DNA of 64,000 nucleotides, from NCBI RefSeq assembly GCF_030272615.1, contig NC_081410.1, positions 570,977,152-571,041,151 on the forward strand, in the 5' to 3' direction. The notes under the pieces were generated by a model that worked only from the letters and a program-made list of their open reading frames with translations, was not told the origin of the DNA and searched no databases. Positions 33,968 to 47,345 of the stretch are shown here, piece by piece. Each line of letters starts with the position of its first letter. Position 1 is the first letter of the stretch. The position numbers and the translations under genes are program-made. This DNA is from Cryptomeria japonica (taxonomy: Eukaryota; Streptophyta; Pinopsida; Cupressales; Cupressaceae).

Positions 33968-36900
33968 ATGGAATCATCATCTAAAACTAATAAGACTAGA
34001 AAGGGAAAAGAACCTATCGTTGCAAAAGAAAAACCTAAAAGATAGAAAAGGGAAGGGCATTCTTTGGCCCAGAACCTAATTGACCAGTGGCCATCATCCA
34101 ATTTGAGGTCCAAGAAGATTAGAGCTAATGAGGAGGGCCTGGAGGACTAGTTTGAGGATCTTGGAGACATATGGACAAAATTGAGAGGGTATGAATTATT
34201 CATATATGGGTACAATAGAAGAGTTTCCCCTCAACCTATCAACAATTTATGGCGATTGAACTTAGGAGGGTTAGTTGTGGCTAATGTATTCATGAATGTG
34301 GAGCTCATGAAGGCATTGGTAAACAATTATGACCCTAAAACCAAGACCATATATAACTACATGGGTGAGCCAATTCTTGCAATCACAAAGGAGGTTATTG
34401 ACACCGTGTTTGAGTTGGAATGGGGATTTGAAGAATTGATTGACCTCAAGAAGTTTACAAAGTGAATATTTTAACCTAGAGCACATTTACAAAATGTGGA
34501 GACTCCCTATACATAGACCTAGGAATGCAGGGTCCTTAGTGCCACTATGTCAGGATGACAAATCTCCCTATGATGTCAACTCTTTCCATCTATATTTCAA
34601 GTATACCTATTACTGTGTTGCCCAAGTGCTAGGGATAAAAGCCCATCCTTTGATGGATATTGTAGCCATGGTCATTTGTGCCGATTTGCTATCTAAGGAC
34701 CCTCGCTTCTTTGATTTTTCTTCTTATTTGGTTGAAGTTTTGAATCATGGGTTAGAAAAGTTAAAGGGGGATGTCATCAATGTTCATTTCAAGCATTATT
34801 CCTTACTTATGCATATGCTATTGTATGTGGGCCAAGATGAAGGGTTATGGCTAGAAGAGTTATGTGTCAGGACATATGACAATATTGGGATGAGAAAACT
34901 AGTGCAACTATGGGTTTCTTCATGGGACCAGAAGTATGTGAATAATCAATATTGGCATTTTGAGGAGTTCTTTGTCAAGCCATTATATAGACTGTTGGGA
35001 TGCCCATGCGATCATGCCCTTGCACAAAAGGTTCAAAGATTCCTAAGACCAAAAGATTTCGCTGAAGATACCTCAATTGAACACAATTGGGGAGATTGGT
35101 ATTGTTTTTTAGACTGCACACAAGTCAGGGTATATGGGTTCGAAGGGAGACCATAATTACTACCACTTACAGTCCCTAACAGATTGGCTTGTTTAGAAAT
35201 TGTGAGGCAACTATCAATAATGAGTACAAAACATCTAACCAGCCATGGGAAACAATCAATTGTACTTGGGTTGTTAGTATTTTCAGATTTTATTGTGAAA
35301 AGTTCAAAGAGTTATGGCCTGCTGCTGACAAAATTGGATTACTATGGCATGGGTATGGGGGATCCAAAGCCCAATTTTGATCCTGAAGGATACATAAGGA
35401 TAGCTCAGTCATCACAAAATCTGAAGGCTGGAGAGCATAAATCTTACCTATTAGATGACCTCATTAAGAACATTGGTAGAGAAGAGGCCAAAGTGAAGCG
35501 AATAAAGTTTGAGAAAGCAATGAAGGCTTATAAATGGAAGATTTTTAGAAGGAAAATGGATGAGAATGTGCTACCAAATATTGAAGACCCCTTGGATTTG
35601 GCCAAAAAACTTATGGAGCATGAATTGGAAATACTTGAGGGAGTTTTGCCTCATGTTTTTTAGGGATTACATTGATACTATTAGGAATACAGAGCCTTTG
35701 GCTCATATGTCTCCTGTTTCCACATCTGGCATCATTCCATTCACTCCTCGAGAGGATTACCCCTGGTTATGCAGAGGATACATCGATAGACTTGGCAATA
35801 GGACAACTGAATCTCTGAGAAGTGGCTGACATCAAATTCCTGGAGCATGAGGATTTCATTGCTGATAGTGACTTCATTGCTTCCAAGGAGTTCACCGTAT
35901 TCCTCTATCAACATAAAGGATCTCAAATTAGGAATAACATGAGAAATAGTGAAGAAGAGTAGCAGCTTTAAAAGTTTAAAGAGGAGATGGATCTTGTGAT
36001 GAGAGAAATGACACTTGAGAAGGGAAGATAGTTGCTTAAGGAAGCTAGTGTGCTATTATACTTTGGATGGGACATGAACTCTGCCTTGTTGTTTGATGGA
36101 CTCCTCAAGAAACAGGACCCATGTAAGCAAATGATACCAAAAGAGATTGATAAACTCTTTAGAGGATCAAGATATGATCTAGATCAGAAGGCTCTTCTAC
36201 AGTGGGCTATCTATCCCAAAGATAAAAGACCTATATTGGTTGATACAGAATAAGATTTTGGACATTTGATGGTGCAGTAGGTTGGAAAGACTGACCCTAG
36301 AACAACTGCCAAACTAAACTTGGATGTCGCTAAATTGAACCAAGATCAGATAGAGTTTCTGGTTCAAGAAAATTCTACATACAAAAGCCTATATGAGAAA
36401 ATCGATGAAGAAAAATAGAGGCTGCAAGCAAGATTGCTTTCGATTGATACAGGTACCAATCAAATAGGGATGACATATGGTGTTGACAGAGATGCCATGG
36501 ATGCCTTGAAAGACACTATGTATTGGAAGAACAGGGCCGAAAAGACATCTCGACAAGTAAAAAAGGAACAACAAAAGATGGATAAGTTAGTTCTCGAGGT
36601 TGTTGAGCATAGATTCAAAAGTATGGTGCAGGTTGCAGAAATCTATTGGAAGACATACATTGGAATAGTCAAAGCTTTGAAAGAGCATGAAAGGCTCAAG
36701 TCTTGGTTGGAAGGCATGATGAATGACAATAGCCTGATGAATCCAGGTGAGAAAATTGAAGCCGAGGCTTACTTGAAGTCCCATGATGAATTGGCAAATC
36801 AATTAAGGAAAGAGCTTCAGAGGTTGGATGATGGGAATACCCCTAGGGTCCCTCTTTTTATAGTAATGGTGAGTTAGTATCGTTGGAACAGTGGAAAAAA

Positions 36901-37130
36901 GAGTTCAATGATGAGAAGAATCGAGCAGTAGCAGAGTTGGATCGGGACAAAGAATTGTCACTTTGTGTTAACCATATTCTATCCAATCATTTTTAGACAG
37001 AAAGCGACATGAGGACACTAAACAATGAAGTTCTAATGTATAAAGATGCTAAGTACATCCAACACATAGGAATGTTGAACCTGTTTATCTTCCAGTTTGT
37101 TAACAAAAGTGCCAATTAATAGTTATGTGC
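33968..37130 (+). pseudogene. Unknown roughly 1000-codon ORF inside CACTA, distant relative of the LTR ORF
   Basis: Starts ATG 33968 (MESSSKTNKTRKGKEPIVAK). Frame 2 runs to LKKFTK, then frame 0 from about 34460 (EYFNLEHIYKMWRLPIHRPR), with later switches near 35180, 35350, 35660 and 35830. Motifs: NVELMKALVNNYDPKTKTIY and GEPILAITKEVIDTVFEL, which parallel CPELVRECIARYHPISKTIR and GETLLAINREVISSIFRL of the GypC LTR ORF; then MDIVAMVICADLLSKDPRFF, LEELCVRTYDNIGMRKLVQL and FFVKPLYRLLGCPC. The C-terminal third is helical and charged (KSLYEKIDEEK, KNRAEKTSRQVKKEQQKMDK). No known enzyme motif. It may be a captured gene or an element-encoded protein. Confidence 0.62.
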
Positions 37131-40100
37131 TAAAAAGCCACGATGCTTGGTGACAATGTATACCCTCATATAAATCAAGGAACTTTTGTAACAAGAAGGA
37201 TCATTAGAGAAGAAGTAGAATATAGCCTCAGGTTTACTATTGTACCATTTTGTGAACATACATAATATAATCAGTCATCTTTCCTTTGTGTATATGTTGT
37301 GGATTACTAGATCTTTCTATAGGTAGTTGCTTGTGATATTATCTAAATTAGATAAGGTTACTTGTGTTCTTCTAGTAAAACTCTATGTTTCATATTGTGG
37401 ATTTCAATAAAAAATTTAGTTGCAAATAAAGTTTTGTATATAGTGCGCCTGCATATTATCTCAGCCATGGTTCGTCTGTATATGTATATAGTTTTGTTTA
37501 TAGGTGGAAAGCCTGAGGTTCAATGTCGAACTTTGTTTCTTTGATACCATAAGTAATATTCCATTAATTCTATACTTAAAGAAAATAAATTGTGATCTAT
37601 ATTAAGATAAAAAATTGAGCATTTGAAAATAAAACATAACTACTTCAGTTGAAGGAGAAAACTAACTAAATGTTCTTCAACATAATAAGAATATAACTAA
37701 TTTATCTAAAACTAAGGTAATCTTTTAATGATAAAAAACATTGAACAAATATTATTAAGCTAATCAATATGAGAAAGGAATTCAAATGGAAAGTTTCAAT
37801 TTTGAGGGAAGAGATAAAGGTTCAGAGGTTACAATTCATTTAACTTTCCAATTGAAACTTTTTGTATCAAGCCTTAACATAGTTTGGAATAGGGAGAGCA
37901 TCATCAAGGGTTTCTCCATTCAATCGTAGACTTGCTAGTCTCCCATGCCCCTTCCAATTGGAAGAGACCCAACCCTTCATGAGGGTCCATTCTAAGGATT
38001 GGGTCTCTTTTACATCTGGCCATCTGATCTTGGTGTTCGAAACCTACACACAACTAGTCAGTTGCACACTATAGGTAACCCCTAACTACTATGACCATCT
38101 GAATAGTAGGAGTATCTAGCTCATGTGATCTAATAATCACTTAGATAAAGCATCACCAGCTTGGCCAAGGTTTTAACATTGCAAGCACCAATGTGTTGTT
38201 AGTGTTCACCTCCCTTGCTCGACTTGTACATCCAATTATTGAGCTCAACAAACTCACTAGTTTCCAACCATCTAAACAAGCCATCTACTTAATGTGTACT
38301 AACAATAATGGTTATTAACGACCATCATATGATAAATAGCATACACTTGAGCCAACTAACTCACTGGTTTACTAACCAACTATCTAGCAAACTACTTAAT
38401 GTCTACTAAGAATAACGGTCATAAATGACCATCATAAGATAATTAACATACACTTGAGTCAGTTGATTCATTGGTTACAGAACTTCTAGTTTTAGCTGAT
38501 CCAATTCGTTACATAACAGTCTCATGTCTACTGACATTAAAGGTTTACAAGGACCTTCATAAGATTGTGACATAACCCTATAAGCCAACTGCTACAAATC
38601 CCCTATCTCTAACAAACTTCAATTGTCATCATGGAATTAAACCTAATACAACATTGGTTCCCTTATTTAGCTAAATTAACACATCATATTATGACTCAAC
38701 AAAAAATACGATTCTAATATATTTTTTGTCTTTGTATATTCCCAAAAGTATGCATCTAATTGATGATAAGAATCCTTCTTCAGGTTTTGCAACCATGGAG
38801 ACTGGTTATAATCTGATTATAACTGATGTGCATTGATTTCAAGATGAACCATATTTGGTTCAACTATGAGTTAAGAGTGGAAAACAAATAAACATAGAAT
38901 AGCTGCAATACTCAGCTATTATGCCCTCATGGGCTAGCAATCATATTCTATAGTGAATGCTCTAAGGTTGCTACTCAACCATACTATGCACAAGATATGA
39001 ATGTTGTATTCAATTTTCTTATGAATAAGGTAAGATAGTGTATTCAATGAAAAGTAACAGAATATCATCATGATTTATCAAAAGTTGAGAAAGTAGCAAG
39101 CTTACTGTACAAAGATAGTGATCACTATAAAGTTGCAGTCAAGTTCAAAGCATTGACTTGTGGGAACAAAGTATTTCATATGGGGATAGAGTAGTCTCAT
39201 GAAATATCATGACAGTCATAATCATAATCTAAAGAGTAGTCAAATCTTCAAGATAGATTGTTGATAGTGCAATCATTCATTAATTGTTTTGGACATTTCA
39301 AGCTATGTTTTCCTAATAGATGGTCAAGTATAGAACAACAACACTCATAAAATACAGTCTAGAGAGATTGTAGTCTACAATAAAGCTAGTAGGTAGTCAT
39401 ACCTAGTACCAAATAAAATGATAGTAATCAAGTCTACTGAGTGAAAAAGAGGAGGGTATAAGTTTCTAAAAGGTCTTTTCAAACCTTAACAACAAATAAC
39501 ACATTATTGTTGTAGCATTGTCAAAACTTGACAAGAACAACACCTTATAACCTCAAGAGGCATAGCAGTCATAGGGCAACTCATGTCAAATGTGCAACTC
39601 AATACAATAAATAATCTTAGTTTGTAGCCCTATAACATCATAATGCAGTCCTTGACCAAGTATGCATACAAGAAACATCTAGTTCTATTAAAGCACAAGC
39701 ATCAAAGTTAGAGGTTATGACAACTAGTCAAAAACATCAAGTACAAAAAGGTTAGTCTCAGTCACTAGAACACAATTTCCAACATGCATTAGGAGTTGTC
39801 CTCCTTACAAATAGTGCAACATTAAAAAAGTATTATCAAAGCTACAACCACAATTCAAAAAGGAAGCTTACGAAGATAGGACAAAGCTAGGTACAATCAT
39901 AAGTCAAAGCAAATACATAGTTGAAACTCAGTCCAAAATAGTGAAGAAGTACAACAAATGACATGAGAAGTCTAAAGAAGTATTGTAGCAATCACGAGTC
40001 AAGGATTAATGAAGAGATTTTTTGCATCCATGATACAATCCTTAAAAGTATCCATGATACAATCTCAAACACATTTTTTACCATTCTCTTGGTGATTGTG

Positions 40101-40494
40101 TCCAATTGTGTATGTCTTTATTATGTATGAAAATGACATTTTGCAGCTTTCCACCGATGATGTTTTTGAGATGTCTTTGATTTAGATATGGCATGAGCTT
40201 AGTCATAGAGTGAGACTAGGGAGTCGGACCATCTCAACCATGGTGCGCCTACATATGTATATAGTTTTGTGTATTCATTAAAGATTTTCATTTAATTTTA
40301 ATCAACTAAAGAGAAACATTCATGACTTACAAGTAATAAATATGTCACATAAATGGTCACTCTCCCTATCTCCATTTCCATATTAAAAGGTGCATCATGA
40401 ATTAACTATGCAATGGCATTAGAATTAAAAACATAATGAATTAATTATGTAAAAAAAATTCTATCAAGAAGTCAATATTAAATAGATAATATAC
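37131..40494. other. CACTA interior, non-coding, with short tandem repeats
   Basis: No supportable ORF. A unit of about 108 bp is repeated at 38241, 38349 and, decayed, 38456-38580 (shared TTAATGTCTACTAAGAATAA-like and GACCATCATAAGATAA-like segments). A block of about 43 bp, CTCAGCCATGGTTCGTCTGT onward at 37460, recurs at about 40228 (CTCAACCATGGTGCGCCTAC). A self-complementary stretch, AGACCCAACCCTTCATGAGG with GGATTGGGTCTC, is near 37965-38010. Confidence 0.55.
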
Positions 40495-40515
40495 TAATCG
40501 CATACCTTATACATT

Positions 40516-41544
<1,029 letters not shown>

Positions 41545-44500
41545 ATGTAGTGCATCCCACTCTTGACCAACTCTACAAAAAATAAATAGACATCTTACAA
41601 TCGATTTATTTTGAAGATTAAGAATTAATTAACTACAATAACATCTTATAATTACCTCTCACTTTCCTCAATCTACCTTTCCCCATTAAGTACTCCCCTT
41701 TGAATTTGTTAATGGTGTTGGGATCCCAAATGCGATCCATGTGGATCTTTGCTGCCAACTTAGGAAGATATTCAGAAATGTACACCATAGTCTAGTATAC
41801 CATATCCCTCCACCATAGAACCCTCAAGATGTGCTCTTTGTCAAACCAAAGCGTTCAAAAATTTCAAGTGCCTCTCAACCATCCACATTGACCTAGTGTG
41901 TACAGGTCCACACAATTCAATCTCCTCAACTTGGTGTATGAGGTAGTGTTCTTGTGCATTGAAAAAAGCTGGAGGTAGACACTTTTACATTTCACACATT
42001 AAATGAGGAATTTTTCTCTTCCAATATTTTATATCATCTTTATGGATTTCTTTACATGACAACCACCTACAAGGTATTCAAGATGCAAAAAAATATATTG
42101 CATAACAAGTAAAACAAATCACAAATATAATATCTATACAACAAACTAAACAAATATCACTACTTACCTCATGTATTTTCCAAGATCATATATGACTTGC
42201 TTGACATTATTGTCGAAGTCGTCTGGGAGAGATAGAGGTAGAATGTACTGCAACAATTATAAAATTATCTTTTCATTTTCTTGTAACATAATGAAAAGTA
42301 CACGTACATGCAGTACTTAAATATATACTAAAAACACAAGAACATGAATTACCTTAATGAAGGTATGCCAATCATGTGTTTTCATCCTTGGCCCAAATTC
42401 ACTTTTCTTTGATATGAGATTGTTTATGTTCGTAGCAAATCCTATGGGAAATCAAATTTTTTCGTATGACTTCTTTTATAGCATTGCTTTGCTAGTCCGT
42501 TAATAACCAAGGAAGATCACTTATATTAATCTGGTCTCCATGGCTATTTGATTGAATGACATTTATCATTGCATGATTGGAATCCTGAATGTCACTAGAT
42601 ATTTTGACAATTTTTTCTTTGTCACGCCTTCCATCCAATATTTTCCATACTGTCTCTGTTATATTCTTTCCAATATGCATACTATAAGACAAATGAACAA
42701 TTTGTAACTGCTTGTAGTAGGGAAACCTACTAAATTGTCAGGGATAACTTTTTAGTCCCTTGGGAAGGTGGCCATTAATGCTTTCATGATCTTCATGATC
42801 ATCAATCACATCATCAGTAAACAAAACAACATAGAAAAGATGTTTTATGACAAACCAATAGATGGAATGGCATTACATTGATGATTAATTCTATTATATT
42901 CCAACTTCTAGAGGTGAGGTGTCATTCTTCGTGGCTTTGATGTATTCTCTTCTTTCCCATTGAAAAGATGTTTTTCAATATTTTGATACTTATGATTTTT
43001 GTGGAGAAAGTGCCTATACTCATCAAATACCTACTTTCCTAAAATTTTTGAATGACGATATTTCATCTTTGGACCACAAACAGGACATGCAAATTTTCCC
43101 TTTATTTGAAGACCTACAAGATAATGTATAATTGGATTAAATATGATAATTTTTTGAATTGTAATGTTCATGCACAACTTAAACACTATAACATACCACA
43201 AAAAAGTGTTTGCCCCCGGGGCATCATGTATTGTCCATAGAAGCATCACATGGAATTGAAATTGTCTTTGTCCTATTGGTCTAGAGATGTCATACATAGT
43301 GACACCATTCCATAACTCCAGCAACTTGTCAATAAGAGGCTCGATATATACATTCATATCTTTAACTTGGTACTTACCTAATTGAATGAACAAAAACATT
43401 ACATAATTATTATGACCATTTTACTGCAATATTTATAATTAAATTTAGACGACTATATTTAAATGATAAAATACCTAGAAAAATCATTGCCAACATTATG
43501 TTCTCCCTCTTTATTGACATCCATGGAGGAATGTTATTGTTGATAACAAAAAGTAGGCCACACTGAGTAAATAGATCTCATCTTTCCGAATGGATTGACA
43601 CCGTCCGCTGCCAATGAAAGCCTGAGATTACGAGGTTCTTCTTTAAAGTGTGGCCACTTTTCCTCTATGTCCATAAATGTTGAACCATCCATAGGCATTC
43701 GAATAATGTCATCTTGACTTCTATTGTGTGCATGGTAATCCATAAATTGTGCCAAGCTAGTGCACTTGAATAATCGTTGCATACATGGAATAATGGGAAT
43801 ATAGCGAAGAACCTTGCAAGGAACCCTTTTTGTTATTTGATTTGTTCGATATCTACTGATATGACATTCAGGGCATTCAGTTCAAAATTCATGTTGTTTG
43901 TGATATATAATATGATCATTGGGACAAGCATCTATTGCTTGATACTCCATTCCAATATCTTTCATAATGGTAGATAATTCTCGGTATGAGCAAGGTAGAA
44001 TATTTGATGGTGGTAACAAAAACTCACCTATCAATCTACAACAAAAAATAATAATTTGTTATAATAAATAATATTAATGGTACAACATGATTCACTGTTT
44101 AATTATGACATATATGACATACCTTAACATACATGACATTGTTATGTTGGATAAACCATTCATAGCCTTCAAGTTCACCAACAACAATACAGTGGAGAGA
44201 AGAGTTTCCTACAAGCCTTCGTAAAGGGCCTCAGATGCCTTCTCAAGTAGAGGGACATCATGAAAAACATCAAGGTCATCTTCATCATCATGATCAGCTG
44301 TGGGAGTACTAAATGAGTCATGGATCAATGTATTTGTACCATCATCTTCAATTGTGTTTTCTGGCTCATGATCGTCATCTTCCATGGGAACATTATCTTC
44401 AGCTTCGATATTCACACCTCCATGTTCGTCCACTTTGAAAACTATATTCTCAAGGTTGTGTTGATCCATACCATGTGCTCCGGGGTGCTCAACCTATATA

Positions 44501-44799
44501 AAATTGATAAACATAAATAAACTGTGATCATGATCTCATCATCATGTGATTTATTATGTATATAAATTGTCAAAACGATATAATGAAAAAATTACCAATG
44601 GATGATAATCATGTCCACCTTCAATGTGACCTTGCAGCCTACAATGTTTCTTTGCTATTTTGATTAGAAGTCTTCTAGTCTTTAACCCCTTACAAATTTT
44701 GCATAGACAATAACATTTTCCATCACCTTTTCTTTTCAAGTTAGACCACAATCTAGCAATTGTCTCCTTATTTTGTTGTTCGTTGATATTGTCTGACAT
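41545..44799 (-). pseudogene. CACTA transposase, N-terminal and tnp2 catalytic region
   Basis: Read on the minus strand from 44799. N-terminus MSDNINEQQNKETIARLWSN with CYCLCKICKGLK and KKHCRLQGHIEGGHDYHPLV, similar to the transposase-associated zinc region. An acidic exon follows (44469-44209). The tnp2 core has CPNDHIIYHKQHEFELNALN near 43900, MQRLFKCTSLAQFMDYHAHN, LSLAADGVNPFGKMRSIYSV (43782-43534), then NVYIEPLIDKLLELWNGVTM, LLWTIHDAPGA and KGKFACPVCGPKMKYRHSKI (43399-43031), YRHFLHKNHKYQNIEKHLFN, and MSYSMHIGKNITETVWKILD (42692). DUF4218-like sequence follows near 42000-41850. Several segments are split by frame changes or possible introns, so activity is doubtful. Confidence 0.85.
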
Positions 44800-45179
44800 G
44801 GTCTTTCTTCACAGGAAAGAAAATATAAATCATCATTATTGAATAGAGCATCTTATTGAATTTAGATCTCTAGTTTGCTTATGGTACATCACACAACATG
44901 GAAAACAAGAAATACTCAATAAATAACAGGATTCATTGATCTAGTATTATCACAATTTGCACTTGGCCTTCAATATTTTCTCCTCCTAAGATTGTTTATC
45001 CATTACCTGTCAAGTATAGAACTCTAAAACCTATGGATATTAAAATACATAAGACAACAATGTAACATCTTATAATCATCTATTATAAAACCAAAGAACT
45101 TGGGAGTAATTCTTTTGTTCGTCACAATCAAGGAAAATAGTGTCTACTGGAGCCTTAAATAACTGACTAGAAATATTTT

Positions 45180-47190
45180 TAATTCTTTTTCTTTTTCCTT
45201 CTAATTTTTTCACTGTCACTTCCATCCTCTGAGTCAAATGCCCTCACCCTTTTCTTTCTTCTTCTTTTTTCATACTCATTGGCATGCTTTGAATTATTTT
45301 TCTTTCTTGGTGACTCCTTACTCCTCTCACTGTCAGTTTCACTCTCAGAATCTGAGTCTGATGTATCAGAATCTGACAAACCTGATAAACTAGAATCATC
45401 ATTAGAGGTAGATTCATCTGACTCAGGAATAGACTTTTGTTTCTACATTACAAGCCTTGGCATATTCTTCAAATACTCATGTAAACTCTCAGTGATACCA
45501 CCAAGACCAATAGAAGTAAAGAAATTGATAGCAAACCATGAATTTTTGGGATTATCCTTTGGAGAAATTGAATCAAAAGACTCCTGCATTGTTAGATTGT
45601 TCAACCTTTCATTAAGCAACAATATACGAAGTTGCTCTATCACCTCCTACAAGAGAATCTTTATAAAAATATGGGAAGAGGAAGTAGTATCTTCCTTTGT
45701 CAGACGTATATAAGCAAGAGAATGCCATGGAAGAGAATTTGTGCCAAGTAAGTGGGCCAAAAACTTTGCAACATTACACAGTTTATTTGTTTCCAGTCTG
45801 TGTATCATAGAATATTGTTGTACAAAACACTTATCAAAATAATCCTCATAAATTTTATTGATCATACAGAATGTTTTCCCAAGAAGACCATAATAATGAA
45901 GGTATGTTCTCTCTTGACCAGGTTCAAGCTTGATCTTTAGTAGCTTATGACCAGCTTCCTCAAAATGAACACTTGACATGATTGTCAAATAAATTGAACG
46001 TCTTAAATTGAGCAAGTTTGTCTCTATCTCATCCTGTATTCTCAGCGCTTCCTCACCTTCCTCTTCATCATCATCATCTGAATCATCACCTGAATCATTC
46101 TCCCCTTCTGCTTCATCTGAAGAAGCATCTCCAAGGATATCTTTCTTCATTTTTTCATAGGTTGCCTCATGCTCTAAGAAATCAGGATCTGGCTTGAAAA
46201 CATCCAAACCAGCTTCTTGATCAAGTTCATCTTCTAGGAAAACTTCACATGTTAACTAATCTAGATGCACAGCTAGATGACCCTCGAACTTAGCTTTGTG
46301 GATTGCAAAAAGACCTTCAATTAAAAACTATACTCGTTTGTCAATTTCCCCCTCATGGAGAATACCTCTAAATCTTTCAAAAATCCCATAGAGACCTTTG
46401 GGTGAAAGGTCTTGCAACAAAGAACCACATTCTTTCATGAACCCAACATCAACCTCTGCACTGTCATCTGTGGGCTTCTCTAGTAAAAGGGTGAGAAGTT
46501 CCAAGGCAATGATCTCATGTGCAACTTGTTGATTCACTAAATGAGCTATGAATTTGGTTGCTGCTATCAACATGTTCTTGTCATTGCATTTGTATGCCCT
46601 CTTAAGCTGCAAAATAATTATTCACAAAAGCAGATTGCCAACTTTAGAAAATTTTGTATTTACCACAACAACCAACGCAACAAAAATATCTATAAATCCA
46701 GAGGATACCATTTGGGATTTCATACAAGACCTACAAAATAGACCTCTCCCATGGATGAGATTCTCTGCAAACAACTCTGGAATGATGTTCTTGATGTTAG
46801 ATGTATTTACCTTGTTTACTAACCCATTGATACTCTTCCAAAGGGCATCCCATGTCATGCGCTGATATTCCACACTACTCTTGTCTTCCACATCTTTCAT
46901 CATTTGAGCCAACTTAAATGGGGGAATGTAAACAACCCCACTTCTTCCAACACCCTTCTCAGCTCCTCTTAAAACACCTTCACTATTCCCATTCTGAGAT
47001 GGAGTAGACACAACACCAGAAGTTTTCACTTCCACTGCCTCTCTATCCCTCTTGTTTCCAGAAGCCCCTTTACCACTTAATTTGTGCTTATTTATGTACA
47101 TAAACCCATCAGGAAGCATGAGTTTTTGCATATAAGCTCGCCCAAATATTTTACAGTTATTTTTCATCAAGATTCCCTCAGGAGTTGGGA
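45180..47190 (-). pseudogene. CWC22: Captured CWC22 (pre-mRNA splicing factor) pseudogene in CACTA
   Basis: CWC22 is a spliceosome-associated protein with an MIF4G domain and an MA3 domain. Minus-strand reading: VVYIPPFKLAQMMKDVEDKS, MTWDALWKSINGLVNKVNTS and NIIPELFAENLIHGRGLFCR (46622-47170), then QLKRAYKCNDKNMLIAATKF and AHEIIALELLTLLLEKPTDD (MIF4G, 46328-46612). It continues DVFKPDPDFLEHEATYEKMK, an acidic stretch, and YLTIMSSVHFEEAGHKLLKI with CFVQQYSMIHRLETNKLCNV (MA3, 45647-46207). The tail is LGGITESLHEYLKNMPRLVM and a Ser/Asp/Lys-rich RS-like end. The blocks join without introns. Lesions are in-frame stops (TGA after GNLLL, TAG after DKRV) and a gap of about 14 residues before ERTYLHYYGLLG compared with the remembered plant protein. 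Confidence 0.88.
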
Positions 47191-47199
47191 AATCCTGCT

Positions 47200-47345
47200 T
47201 CCATACTTTAATTCTATTTTCTCAAAGGACAATCCTAAAAATCCATGCATTGCAAATAACTTTTTACACCTTTTTTGGTTGTGGTGGTGTCACAGAGAGT
47301 TTACATCAATGAAGAACACACCAATGCTTTTAATGCAGTAGTAGA
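47200..47345 (+). pseudogene. Inverted fragment of the CWC22 3' part
   Basis: The plus strand reads SIFSKDNPKNPCIANNFLHL, then after a frame change GCGGVTESLH and NTPMLLMQ. This matches SISPKDNPKNSWFAINFFTS, GLGGITESLHEY and NMPRLVM of the minus-strand pseudogene at 45443-45590. The fragment is head-to-head with the beginning of the main copy, which points to a rearrangement during capture. It is fused by chance to an upstream open frame starting at 47084. Confidence 0.75.
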
